Under the pieces are notes generated by a model. That model ran no database searches. It was not told the origin of the DNA and was given only the letters and a program-made list of their open reading frames with translations. This document shows, piece by piece, positions 9,999 through 20,361 of a stretch of 64,000 nucleotides of DNA (positions are counted from its first letter, which is position 1; each line of letters opens with the position of its first letter). A program made the position numbers and the translations under genes. The DNA lies in assembly GCA_905182525.1 (NCBI GenBank), contig CAJJBV010000003.1:1-64000 (forward strand). The letters run 5' to 3'. The DNA is from Cryomorphaceae bacterium (GTDB lineage: Bacteria; Bacteroidota; Bacteroidia; Flavobacteriales_D; Parvicellaceae).

Positions 9999-12560
9999 TT
10001 AATACTTTTTTATTAAGTATAGTGCAGATACAGGAATTCTCTTCTCAACACCCATTATAAAACAGTCAGAAAAGCCTACATCTTTAATAATTTTATTAAC
10101 GATTTTAACATCTGATAGATTCTTATACCTACCAAGCATATATAAATCATAATTTAATCTTTTGTCCTTTATAATGTGAAATTCGTTCCCATAATTATTA
10201 TTTATAAACTCTAAAGTTTCATCATTCATAACTTCTCTAAATGCACCTACTTGAACTGTATAATAATGAGTTAGCTTCCTCGCCTCATTCTTAGTTAGAG
10301 AAGCGACTCGATTTGTATCTATGGCAATTAAAGAATTCATAATCATCTGCTTAGCATTGTCATTTTTATTACTTAGCTTTTTACTGTTAACATTTGCTAC
10401 AATCTTCTTTTTAACCCCTTGTTCTAAAATATTAATTTCCATAAAATCGAATTCTGTTCCCTCAGGCATATTTTCAAGCTTATAAAAATACTCACCTGAT
10501 GTAGGTATATAGTTAAAAGAAAACCATCATCGGTTTTTTCTGCAGTTGAAAGAATATTCCCATCTTCATCAACAATTACTAGATTAGCTAAATCAGCTTC
10601 AGCAGTAGATAGCTTTTTAAAATTAAAAACATAGTCTTTGTCTTCAACATCAGCTTTAATTTTCTTTTGAATTCCTTCTTGATCAACAATATTAATTTCC
10701 ATGAAATCAAAGTCTGTTCCTTCTGGCATATTTTCAAGCTTATAAGAATATTCACCTGATGTTGGTATGTAGCTAAAAGAAAAGCCATCGTTAGTTTTTT
10801 TCGCAGTTGACAAAACGTTTCCATCTTCATCAACAATTACTAAATTTACCATCTCAGATTCTTCAATAGACAGTTTTTCAAAACTAAAAACATAGTCTTT
10901 TACTTCTTGTTCAAAGGTCAATGAAAGATCATCAAAATCGTCATTTTCAAAATGAGGAGTATACTTATAAATATTATTAATCCTGTGATAAACAGTTCTA
11001 ATAGTTTGTTCTTGGTCTTCAAAATCATAAGCAACTTCAAAACTTTCGTCGGATAATGTGGAATCTCCATTTACTAAACTATAATGGTATTCATGATCGT
11101 CAGGTATATGTTTAAAAACATATACTCCATCTTTTGGAACGCCAACTGAAAGCACTTGATTTTCATTATTTATAATTAGTAATTTAGCCTCATTATCATT
11201 CACTGTATTTAACCTTGTAAACATATAGAACTCTTTATTTTTAGATAAATGAGCTAGGATCATTTTCTTTTTATCGTCCTGTAAAAATGAAATCTCTAAA
11301 TACTCTGCATTAACTCCTTCAGGCAAGTTTTCAATCTTAAAAAAATAATTTCCCGATGATGGTAAATAATTAAAAATGAATCCATTTTTATCTTTCATTG
11401 CTTGATATACTACATTTCCATACTCATCTACAAGAAATAACTTTACTAGATCTTTTTCTTGATCACTAATTTGTTGGAAATTGAATGTCATAGAATCAGC
11501 TAGAACTAATGTGTCTGGTTTAGCATTTCTCAGAGCTAGCAATGGAGCCCAATATTCTAATGGGCACCCACTATATTTTTTGGGACCATATAATTCAGGA
11601 CAAGTATCTTTTTTATTGATGACTCCATCTATATCATTATCTACAAATTCTTTTGATGGGTGTAAGGGAAATCGATAGCCAACAGTGATTTCATTATTAT
11701 TTCCAACAAATCCAGAAAGTGCTGAAATATTTACCTCGTGACTATATAGTAAATAAAATTTATTGTATTGTATACCTCCAATAACAGAAAGAGCAGTTTG
11801 GTTTCTATAAGTAAAGCCTAATGTATAAGAACTTTTATAATTTGCTAATAAGGATAAATCTAGTTGCGATTGATTACTTGATGTTAATTTCCTGTAAACT
11901 ATTAATGGTTCAACATGTAGTAAATCATTAATTGTAAAATCATACTGCGCAATAAATCTTAATTCTCTAGCTAATTTGTTATAAGGCACCATTTTGAGAT
12001 TCTTCAGAAACCTTACTTTCTCTAATATTATTTATAGAAATCCCTGTTTTAAATCTTTTAAGAAAATACTTTATTCCTATTGTTCCATCAAAAGCAGATT
12101 TTCCAACATTACCAGTATTTAATGCAGGATCATTAGCTTGAAAAACATTTACAGAGCTAAAATCTGTGGAAAATTGATTAAAGATTAACCCTCCACCTAA
12201 TGTGAAATGTGCCCATTGAGAAAAGTGAAAGTCGTGAGAATAATTAAGCTGCCCAACAGTTTGACTAAAAGCACCACCTTGGGAAAGACTGTAAATACTT
12301 CCTGCTAAATTACTAGAAGCATCTAAAATATAATAGCCACTTGCAGAAAAAAATTGAGGACTGTTTTTGAAATCTGCCCATTGTCTTCTGTAGCTCATAT
12401 AAAAAGGATTATAATTTTTTCCACCTGTAAAAGCAGGATTTATTAAATATTCTTGAATAAAATAATGGTTCCTAACTGCTGTTTGTTGAGACCATGCAGA
12501 TGAAAATATTAAAGTAAATACTAAAGCAATTAAGCTATGATATATAATAGTTATTTTCAA
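9999..12560 (-). CDS. PorP/SprF-family outer-membrane barrel fused to a periplasmic repeat region and SPOR domain (two frameshifts)
   Basis: Three overlapping frames give one protein of about 850 aa. The N-terminus has a signal peptide ending SAWSQ. The first 300 residues are a PorP/SprF barrel (YFIQEYLINPAFTGG, YRRQWADFKNSPQ). A shift near 11985 separates its last strands (VPYNKLARELRF, VGYRFPL). A thrombospondin-3-like linker follows (DNDIDGVINKKDTCPE...GCP), as in OmpA-type proteins. Four or so repeats of about 95 aa come next, with LVIVDEDGNVLSTA, IPTSGEYSYKLENMPEGT and DFMEINI; a lost T near 10517 shifts the last one. The end is SPOR-like (10047-10268, YYTVQVGAF...). It starts at TTG immediately after the adhesin stop (TAATTG), so it is probably coupled to it. 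By analogy with SprF it should serve export of the adhesin. Confidence 0.8.
10047..10268 (-). other. SPOR-like peptidoglycan-binding domain
   Basis: About 74 residues with YYTVQVGAFREV, then YDLYMLGRYKN, then a helix and a final beta strand (GFSDCFIMG) match the two-halved SPOR pattern. SPOR domains bind denuded glycan strands, so the C-terminus of this outer-membrane protein should sit in the periplasm. Confidence 0.7.
10480..11450 (-). repeat. tandem ~95-aa periplasmic repeats in the SprF-like protein
   Basis: At least three similar units repeat the order FxFxxLS...LVIVDEDGN(V/I)LSTA, KTxDGFxFxYIPTSGEYxYKLENMPEGTxFDFMEINI. The two C-terminal copies are nearly identical at DNA level. More diverged units lie upstream (VKLFLVDEYGNVVYQAM, LPSSGNYFFKIENLPEG). 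They look like beta-sandwich spacers between the barrel and the SPOR domain. Confidence 0.75.
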
Positions 12561-12995
12561 TTAGTAAGTAATAATTAAAGCACCTGTCAATGGTGAAACA
12601 TTTAAATTATTGGGGTCTAATATTATATGATAATAGTAATCTGATGCCGGTAGGGCTTGTCCATCACTAAATGTAGCAGGCCAAGGTTGGAAATCACCAT
12701 CATTACTAGTGTTATGTTCAAAAATTATTTGTCCTTGAATATTGAATACTTTAATTGTAGCATTAGGATAATTATTAACTCCTAAAATATCCCAAGTATC
12801 ATTAATTCCATCTGCATTTGGAGTCACAGCAGTAGGAACAAAAATTTGAAAATTACCTTCAACTGTAATGGTGGATGTATCACTACATGATAAGCTGTCA
12901 TAAATAGTTAAAAAATAGCTTCCAGAGTTTAAATAAAATTGATGAAGTTGATCATCAATATCTCCAAGACCATCTATATCCCAATCGTATTTAGT
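12561..12995 (-). CDS. adhesin segment 12: gliding-type (type B) T9SS C-terminal domain
   Basis: The last 144 residues contain a closing strand set (SGSYFLTIYDSLSCSDTSTIT) and the CHU_C/gliding_CTERM domain: FVPTAVTPNADGINDTWDI, IKVFNIQGQIIFE, LPASDYYYHI and LTGALIITY. Type B CTDs are exported by T9SS with help from a PorP/SprF-family partner, and such a gene begins at the next codon. The reading frame is clean from 12995 to the TAA at 12561-12563. Confidence 0.92.
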   Translation of the reverse strand, partial: TKYDWDIDGLGDIDDQLHQFYLNSGSYFLTIYDSLSCSDTSTITVEGNFQIFVPTAVTPNADGINDTWDILGVNNYPNATIKVFNIQGQIIFEHNTSNDGDFQPWPATFSDGQALPASDYYYHIILDPNNLNVSPLTGALIITY

Positions 12996-15323
12996 AAGGT
13001 TCTTGACAAGGTTCTAAGCCTCCACAGTCTTCCCATGGTGTTCCTCCAGAAATATAAACCATTATAGTAGCATCATTTCCATAAATTACTGACGTAGTTG
13101 TGTAAGAAATAACAGGGTTTTCAGTGACTTCGATATATGTTGTATCTAAATTCCTACATCCATTAGAATCAATTCCAGTTAATATATAAAATGAAGAATA
13201 GTCTAGGTGATAATAGTTCGCCATCAAATAACCATTGTCCCATAAATATGTTTGGGCACCAGATCCAAATAATTGAATTTCTTCTCCTAAACACAAGGTA
13301 GTATCTTCTGGTGCTTTAATATTAGGCAAATCAAATAGATCAATAATAGTTGTGTCATTTCTAAGCACCCATTAGAATCAGAAACTGTAAGTATATACTC
13401 AGATGATATATTTGGATAAAAAGTTATACCGTCTAAAACTCCTGAGGACCAGGTTGGATTGAGACCTACTACCATTAAGAATTGCTGAATCTCCAGTACA
13501 TAAAACTTGATTAACACCAGCATCTACTGAAAGAATAATTAAGTCTATTTGAATAGTATCATAGTTAACACATGAATTTAAGTTAGTCCCAGAAACAACA
13601 TATTTGTTAGATACGCTTGGAACAAATGGAATTCCATCTATCACATTATTAGTCCAATTATAAGAAAGGGCATTTCCAGTTGCAGAAAGTATAATTGAAT
13701 CAAACAAACAAATTGAGGTGTCATTTCCAGCATTTATAATAGGAGCATCATAAACTTGAGCGAAAACCGAATCAGTTTTTTGACATTGATTACCATTGAT
13801 AACACTTACAATATACCATTGGCTTGAGTCTGGAATAATATTAGAATTATTATTAAACCCTCCAGTCCAATTATAAATAACTCCTCCCTGAGCTTTTAGG
13901 TAATTGCGTCTCCATAACATACTGGTGAAATACTATCAATACTAATATTTGGAAGACTATTTACTGTAATTATAATACTATCATTATTAGAACAGCCGTT
14001 AGAATCAACTCCATTTAAATAAAAAGTAGAAGTTTGGTTTAATGATAGATAGATGCTGTCATATATATTTAAAACAGGGTGAGACCAATTCAAACTATCA
14101 GCTCCAAAGCCAATTAATTGAATAGAATCTTCTAGACAAATATCTTGATTTAACCCTGCATCTACATTTGGCAAACTAAGAACAGTTATTAAAGTAGTGT
14201 CAATACTTATAGCAGCCAAAGTATTTGTCAGTTGAGCAATGTAGGTGGTTGTAGAATCAACTGTAAATGATTGCCCGTCTATAACTCCGTTATTCCATGT
14301 AACAGTGCCCGTACCTAAAGCATTTAAAGTTATTGATTCTCCATAACAAATGGTGGTATTAGATCCTGCAGACAACGGAGAACTGAAATTTATAGTTAAA
14401 TCCAAGGTAGCTATACTATCGCATCCAGCTGATTGTTTGCAAAGTATCAACATAAATTCCAGTAGAATTAAAAGTAATTCCATTCCAAGCATATTCATTA
14501 CATGCAACTTGACTTTCATTGGAAGTCTTACTATTATTTATTGTTAGATACAGAGAAACTACACTATCACAGCCATTAATAGATTGTAAAGTATCTACAT
14601 AAATCCCACTTGAATTGTAAATATTTCCGTTCCATACTATACTATCGCAAGCCGAATCTTATTTCAGAGTTAAATGTTGAATTATAAATAGTTATTTCCA
14701 TTGTTACAATGCTATCTGCACCATTTATTGTAGCTAAAGTATCGATATAAGATCCTGAATTGGTATAAATATTTCCATTCCACTCCGCGCTATCACAACC
14801 AAATAAACTATCAGATGAAAATAGAGTATAGAAAATTGTTAAGTCAAGTGTTACTAGACTATCACAACCAGTAATATTTTGAAGAGTATCTAAATATGTG
14901 CCCGAAGAATCATATAAATTTCCATTCCAAGTTAACACGTCATACCGCTATTAATGTGTCAAAACTTAAATTACTACTATTAATTGTAAGGTTCCATAGA
15001 AACTATACTATCACATCCATTTATGGTTGACAATGTATCTATATATATCTCCAGTAGATGTATATATATTTCCATTCCACTCAGCACTATCACACTACAA
15101 CCAAACTATCATTCCAGTAACATACGTTGTAATTTATAGTCAAATCCATTATTAGTATACTATCACAGCCGCTTATAGTTGTGGATAGACGTATCTACGT
15201 ATATTCCACTCGATGTATATATATTTCCATTCCACTCTGCGCTATCACACTCAAACCAAGTTACTAATCTATTCAATACCGAATTGTGCTAATGGTTAAA
15301 TTGTCATATCCATGGTAACTATG
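12996..15323 (-). other. adhesin segment 11: diverged 49-aa repeats and Ig-like modules, heavily frameshifted
   Basis: No frame stays open for long, but all three together give coherent protein. The diverged 49-aa repeats come first (open pieces 14642-14938 and 13896-14519), then Ig-like modules (VDAGLNQDICLEDSIQL, INAGNDTSICLFDSIIL, APEDTTLCLGEEIQLFGSG; open pieces 13399-13920 and 12991-13368). Shifts fall near 15180, 15000, 14660, 14440, 13910, 13460 and 13370. This is part of the giant gene, not separate genes. Confidence 0.7.
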
Positions 15324-16620
15324 CTATCGCAGCCGCTTAATGGTTGATAACGTATCTATATATGACCCTGTTGATGTATATATATTTCCATTCCACTCAG
15401 CACTATCACAAGATGTTAAAAAATCAGAATTTGTGGTGCTATAGTTGATTTTTATATCCATTGACACCACACTGTCGCAACCACTTAATGTCTGAAGAGT
15501 ATCTACTACAATTCCACTCGTGTAAATATATATTTCCATTCCACTCCGCGCTATCACAACCAATAAACTATCTATTCCAGTTGTACTGTAGTATATTGTC
15601 ATATCCATGGTAACTATACTATCACAGCCATTAATTGTGGATAATGTATCTATATATATTCCAGTTGATGTATATATATTTCCATTCCACTCAGCGCTAT
15701 CACACTCAAACAAACTATCTATTCCCGTTGTGCTATAGTAAATTGTCATATCCATGGTAACTATACTATCGCAGCCATTAATGGTAGATAACGTATCTAT
15801 GTATATTCCAGTTGATGTATATATATTTCCATTCCACTCAGCACTATCACAAGCAAATAAACTATCTATTCCAGTGGCACTATTATATATAGTTATATCC
15901 ATGGTCACCACACTATCACAACCACTAATAGTAGATAGCGTATCTAGATATATTCCAGTTGATGTATATATATTTCCATTCCACTCAGCACTATCACACT
16001 CAAATAAACTATCTATTCCAGTGGCACTATTATATATAGTTATATCCATGGTCACCACACTATCACAACCACTAATAGTAGATAGCGTATCTACAAATAT
16101 TCCAGTTGATGTATATATATTTCCATTCCACTCCGCGCTATCACACTCAAATAAACTGTCTAACCCAGTAGCACTATAGTAAATGGTCATATCCATGGTA
16201 ACTATACTATCGCAGCCATTAATGGTAGAACGAATCATAATAAATACCGCTTTGCGTGTAAGTAATACCGTTGTTCCAAGTCATACTATCGCAAGCAGTA
16301 ATACTTTCCTCAATATAGAAGCTGTTATTAATAGTCATGTACATTGTAACTATACTATCACATCCGTTTATAGTTTGTAAAGAGTCTACATAATTACCGG
16401 TGGATTTAGTATATAAATTTCCGTTCCAAATAGCGCTGTCACAAGCAACCAAACTATCTATTGTTGCAATAGAGTTGTGAACGGTTAAGTTTAGTGTCAC
16501 TACACTATCACAACCCAATGCATTGGAAAGAGTATCGTAGTATATTCCACTATTAGTAATATTATTTCCAGCAAAGAACATACTATCGCAAACCTCAGTG
16601 TCTATTACCAAAGCAGAAGT
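14450..16620 (-). repeat. array of about fifteen 147-bp (49-aa) Cys-containing repeats
   Basis: Units read S(A/T)TGIDSLFxCDSAEWNG, NIYTSTGIYxDTLSTI, then (N/S)GCDSIVTMDMTIYY. Between 15600 and 16200 the spacing is exactly 147 bp and copies are almost identical. Outer copies (14480-15300, 16260-16600) are more diverged. Each unit has two Cys followed by DS, which suggests a disulfide per unit. Frameshifts are densest here. Confidence 0.9.
15324..16238 (-). CDS. adhesin segment 10: 49-aa repeat core
   Basis: The 304-residue open stretch covers six repeat units. One unit reads VVIARSGMEIYIYTSG, which is the normal CDSAEWNGNIYTSG unit out of phase between two compensating shifts near 15573 and 15535. 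The stretch ends at a further shift near 15335 (STIKRLR in place of STINGCDS). Confidence 0.7.
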   Translation of the reverse strand: MIRSTINGCDSIVTMDMTIYYSATGLDSLFECDSAEWNGNIYTSTGIFVDTLSTISGCDSVVTMDITIYNSATGIDSLFECDSAEWNGNIYTSTGIYLDTLSTISGCDSVVTMDITIYNSATGIDSLFACDSAEWNGNIYTSTGIYIDTLSTINGCDSIVTMDMTIYYSTTGIDSLFECDSAEWNGNIYTSTGIYIDTLSTINGCDSIVTMDMTIYYSTTGIDSLLVVIARSGMEIYIYTSGIVVDTLQTLSGCDSVVSMDIKINYSTTNSDFLTSCDSAEWNGNIYTSTGSYIDTLSTIKRLR

Positions 16621-19600
16621 TGAAAGAACAGTTACAGTAACACTATCTTGACAAGAGTTAATGCCGTTATTAACCGACACATAATAGGTTGTAGTAACTG
16701 TTGGGGTTGGGCTAATAGTAGCCGTAGTTTCACCCGTAGACCAAATGTAAGTTACATTGTTAGAAGAATTAGAAATTATTGGAGAACTAAAGTTAACAAC
16801 TGGCCCTTGAGCAGCATAGCCATAACCCATATCCATTCTAGTTCCGTCAGGATCTTGGTCTTCAGGATCGTTTTGCCATAATATTCCATTACCATTTAAA
16901 TCTGGGTTACCAGCATCAACACCTGGTGAACCTGGAACTAATCTATAATCTCCGTTAGCGGAGTCTACAAATTGAGGAGCTAAGCTTATATTGTTATTTC
17001 CATTGTTAAGCTGACCAAAAGTATTATTTATAATTAAATTATCATTTTGATCAATATTAGAATAATCAATTGTTAATTGATTAAAACTTGATGGGCTACT
17101 GTTCCAAAAATCAACAACATTAGTATTGTTAACAAATATTGAGTTTATAAAAATATTACCTAAAGAATTTAATAGACGAATAGAAGAAAAATTGTTAATA
17201 AAAACTGCATTGCTAATGGTAGCAGAGTCATTATAATCTATATGAATTCCTATATGATTCCCTACAAATAAATTATTAAACCCTATTGTACTCATTAATG
17301 TTGGTTGATAGCCGCTAGGGAAATTATTATAAAATTTACAATTTGAAACACTTCCACCATAAATACCTCCTACATAATCTGCTGCAGAATTATTTCTGAT
17401 TACACAGTCAGTTATAAATGTATTATCAGAAGCTTTTATTCCAGCAGCTCTAGAATAAATATTAGTTGGTATAATATTGTTTTGAACAATAGAATTTAAA
17501 ATATAAATTTCATCTTGGCCATAACAATAAATTCCTCCTCCGTAGAGTGTAGTTCCTTCTAATGTGCCAGTTCCATTTTGAATGGTAAACCCATTTATTA
17601 CAGAATTTCCATTCATCGTAACCACACTACCATTTTGATTGCCATCTATTATGGTAGTTTCTCTATTTTCTCCCAATAAGTAAATGCTTTTACTATTGTA
17701 ATTAATATTTTCTACATAAGTACCATTACTTACATAAATGGTATCGCCATTTACAGAGGCATCTATTGCTGACTGGATAGTAGCATATTCACTTGGTACC
17801 AAATGCATACTTTGGGTAACACTGAATGCTGGAATATTACTTGTAGCTTCTAGTGTAATGGACTCTCCCAAACAAATGCTAGTGTCGTTTTGAACAATGT
17901 CTAAATTCAGAATATCTACTAGTACATTGTCCGAAGCAGTACAACCGTTAGCATCTGTTACAGTAACGGAATACGTCCCGCTATTAACTGCATAAATTTG
18001 CTGGGTGTTTTGTCCGTTACTCCAAGCATATAAGTTGTACCCCAATCCTGCATCTACTAAAATACTATCTACATTACAAGTCACAATAGTATCAGGTGAT
18101 AAATTTAATATTGGAAGATCATTTACTGTGATTTTAACACTGTCTTTATTTAAACAGCCATACTGATTTAAAGCAGTTGCCTCATAATCCTTTGTAGTTG
18201 TTGGAAAGAAACTCACACCATTAGTTACTCCTTGATCCCAAGAATAAGTATCGTTACCTGAAATATTAAGGGTTATAGAATCTCCAATACAAATATTTTT
18301 ATCAGCTCCAGCATCTAAAGCTGGTATTGGTAATACATATATCTGAATTGAATCCGAACTCAAACATTCGTTGGAGTCTGTAACGGTAAGTGTAAATAAA
18401 GTATTAACATTAACATTTACTATTGGGGCATGTACGGAATCAGACGACAACCCTGTATTTGGAGTCCATTTAAAAGAATAATTAGGGTTAGTTGAATTAA
18501 ATCCTAAAGAAGGGTAAATGGATGTACTTTGTCCCAAACAAACTGAATCTTGAGTAGAAGTATTAGCTAAACTAAAAGAGGCTGAGTTATTAATAGTTAA
18601 ATCTAAAGTTACAATACTATCACAACCATTGATAGTAGTTAAAGTATCGGTGGCTGTATTGTTACTAGCAGTATAAGTAATGCCATCTATCCAGGTGAAA
18701 GTATCACATTCTTTTTGAACATCAACGACATTAATTTCAGCAGGTTCTGTAATGGTTGCTGTGTCTATTGCAGAACATCCATTGTCATCTGTTACTGTTA
18801 CTATATAATTGCCAGCTGCTAAATTATAAGCAGTATCGGTAGTTTGGCCATTGTCCCAAGCGTAGCTATAAGGTACAGTTCCACCAGCTGCGGTTACATA
18901 AGTTTGGCCATCGTTTCCGCTGTTGCAACTTACACTTAAACTATTTGCAGAACCTAAATCAATAGCCATAATAAATGGTAAGCCATTTGCCCCAACATCG
19001 TCCCAGAATCCGATTCCTCCATAATTGAAACAACCATAGTTTTGGATACCTGAATTATTTGGCTCATTAGCTGCCCAATTGCTGTAAGAAAGTGGTGAGC
19101 CATCAATCCATTTCCAAGCACCAGCAGGTTCAGAATAGTTGGGGTCATTTAAATCTTGGTACATTCCTATCCAACATATTGCTATGGTTACACTAGTGAA
19201 ATATGCATTATCATTTGCATTTTGAATAATTACTAAATCTCCATTATTAGCTTGTGCTTTTGCTCTGGCATCTGTCCAAGATAAAGGGTCAGAATGATAA
19301 TAAATAAATTGATTATTGTATTCTCCAGCAAATGTAAAATCTGGGATATTATCTGGCTCTTGAACTGATGCTGTCAATAATGTTGGCTCTTCTATGGTAA
19401 TACTTCCAGTTTCGTTGCAATTGTTATTATCGGTTACAGTTACAGAATAAGGTCCAGCTGCTAAATTAGTAGCAGTTGCAGTTGTTTGGGCTAAAATATC
19501 GTTCCATAAGTAAGTATAATTTGGTGTGCCGCCAGTTACTGTTGCAGTAGCTGTTCCATTGCTTCCACCATTACAACTAACACTATCGGAATCAAAATTT

Positions 19601-20361
19601 AAGATAAGTGGTGAGGATATTGTAACAGTTATAGTGTCACTATCTTTACAACCATTCCCATCAGTTACAGTCACATCATAGTCTCCAGTATTAATTACTG
19701 GAAAAATCTGGTTAGTTGTTTTGTCGCTCCATGAATAATTGAATCCACTTCCAGCATCTAAAGTAAAAGTTGTGTTGGCACAAATTGTGGTATCGTTTCC
19801 TAACTCTACAATTGGAGAATTATTAATTATTAAGTTTAATGTGACTAAACTATCGCAGCCTCCCTTTGTAGGTAACATATAGGTAGCAGTATTATTACTG
19901 GCAGAATAAGTAATACCATCTATCCAAGTTAAAGTATCACAAGCTACTTGAACATCTGTTGCAGCATTATTGTAGTTAACTGTTAATTCTAAAGTAACAA
20001 TGCTATCACAGCCATTGGTAGCTATTAGTGTATCGGTAGCAGAATTATTACTAGCAGTGTAAATATTTCCATCTATCCAGGTGTAAGAATCACATGCAAA
20101 CTGAACATCTTTTCCTATAATTACATTAGGCTCAGTTATTGTAGATACATCTGAAGCTGTACATCCGTTAGAATCTGTAATGGTAACTGAATAATTTCCA
20201 GGTGCTAAATTAATGGCAGTATCTGTTGTTTGTGACAAAGCATCGTTCCATAAATAGTTATAAGGAAGCGTACCACCTGCTCCAGTTACATAAGTTTGTC
20301 CATTACTTCCGCCATTACAGGTTACACTTAGTATATCGGCAGCGCTTTTGTCTAGTTGCAT
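16219..20361 (-). CDS. adhesin segment 9: SprB repeats, C-type lectin 2, Ig-like modules, beta-helix, first 49-aa repeats
   Basis: This is the longest open stretch, 1,380 residues. It has SprB repeats (VTCNGGSNGQTYVTGAGG; VSCNGGSNGTATATVTGG; VSCNSGNDGQTYVTAAGG) each ending in SVTVTDxNGC. A second C-type lectin (18950-19335) has WIGMYQDLNDPN, EPNNSG and FWDD. Ig-like modules, a parallel beta-helix (16800-17810) and three copies of the Cys-rich 49-aa repeat follow. SprB repeats are the namesake module of the F. johnsoniae gliding adhesin. A shift near 16232 ends the frame. Confidence 0.8.
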   Translation of the reverse strand: MQLDKSAADILSVTCNGGSNGQTYVTGAGGTLPYNYLWNDALSQTTDTAINLAPGNYSVTITDSNGCTASDVSTITEPNVIIGKDVQFACDSYTWIDGNIYTASNNSATDTLIATNGCDSIVTLELTVNYNNAATDVQVACDTLTWIDGITYSASNNTATYMLPTKGGCDSLVTLNLIINNSPIVELGNDTTICANTTFTLDAGSGFNYSWSDKTTNQIFPVINTGDYDVTVTDGNGCKDSDTITVTISSPLILNFDSDSVSCNGGSNGTATATVTGGTPNYTYLWNDILAQTTATATNLAAGPYSVTVTDNNNCNETGSITIEEPTLLTASVQEPDNIPDFTFAGEYNNQFIYYHSDPLSWTDARAKAQANNGDLVIIQNANDNAYFTSVTIAICWIGMYQDLNDPNYSEPAGAWKWIDGSPLSYSNWAANEPNNSGIQNYGCFNYGGIGFWDDVGANGLPFIMAIDLGSANSLSVSCNSGNDGQTYVTAAGGTVPYSYAWDNGQTTDTAYNLAAGNYIVTVTDDNGCSAIDTATITEPAEINVVDVQKECDTFTWIDGITYTASNNTATDTLTTINGCDSIVTLDLTINNSASFSLANTSTQDSVCLGQSTSIYPSLGFNSTNPNYSFKWTPNTGLSSDSVHAPIVNVNVNTLFTLTVTDSNECLSSDSIQIYVLPIPALDAGADKNICIGDSITLNISGNDTYSWDQGVTNGVSFFPTTTKDYEATALNQYGCLNKDSVKITVNDLPILNLSPDTIVTCNVDSILVDAGLGYNLYAWSNGQNTQQIYAVNSGTYSVTVTDANGCTASDNVLVDILNLDIVQNDTSICLGESITLEATSNIPAFSVTQSMHLVPSEYATIQSAIDASVNGDTIYVSNGTYVENINYNSKSIYLLGENRETTIIDGNQNGSVVTMNGNSVINGFTIQNGTGTLEGTTLYGGGIYCYGQDEIYILNSIVQNNIIPTNIYSRAAGIKASDNTFITDCVIRNNSAADYVGGIYGGSVSNCKFYNNFPSGYQPTLMSTIGFNNLFVGNHIGIHIDYNDSATISNAVFINNFSSIRLLNSLGNIFINSIFVNNTNVVDFWNSSPSSFNQLTIDYSNIDQNDNLIINNTFGQLNNGNNNISLAPQFVDSANGDYRLVPGSPGVDAGNPDLNGNGILWQNDPEDQDPDGTRMDMGYGYAAQGPVVNFSSPIISNSSNNVTYIWSTGETTATISPTPTVTTTYYVSVNNGINSCQDSVTVTVLSTSALVIDTEVCDSMFFAGNNITNSGIYYDTLSNALGCDSVVTLNLTVHNSIATIDSLVACDSAIWNGNLYTKSTGNYVDSLQTINGCDSIVTMYMTINNSFYIEESITACDSMTWNNGITYTQSGIYYDSFYH
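16800..17810 (-). other. parallel beta-helix domain inside the adhesin
   Basis: About 330 residues begin VPSEYATIQSAIDASVNGDTI and YVSNGTYVENINY, then IYLLGENRETTIIDGNQNG and GFTIQNGTG. Asn-rich turns follow, then the closing NGDYRLVPGSPGVDAGNPD and DQDPDGTRMDMGYG. This is the pectin-methylesterase-like/right-handed helix plus cap seen in many T9SS proteins. No catalytic site is apparent. Confidence 0.82.
18950..19335 (-). other. C-type lectin-like domain 2
   Basis: The domain has FAGEYNNQFIYYHSDPLSW, DARAKAQANNGDLVII, CWIGMYQDLNDPNYSEP, SNWAANEPNNSG, and a terminal GFWDDVGANGLPFIMAIDLG. EPN and WDD fit a calcium-dependent sugar site. It is a diverged paralogue of the domain at 20385-20745. 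Confidence 0.82.

Noticed and set aside
10588-10836. Separate small gene inside the SprF-like region
   Set aside because: It is the same DNA as the 95-aa repeats in another frame, and its protein (Leu/Lys-rich) is not plausible.
15754-16380. Plus-strand open frames opposite the 49-aa repeats
   Set aside because: They are the antisense of the repeat units, with the same 147-bp period and no start signal or recognisable protein; the minus strand carries the real reading.
14450-16620. Possible CRISPR array because of regular repeats
   Set aside because: The 147-bp units are coding, nearly the whole unit is repeated, there are no unique spacers and no cas genes.
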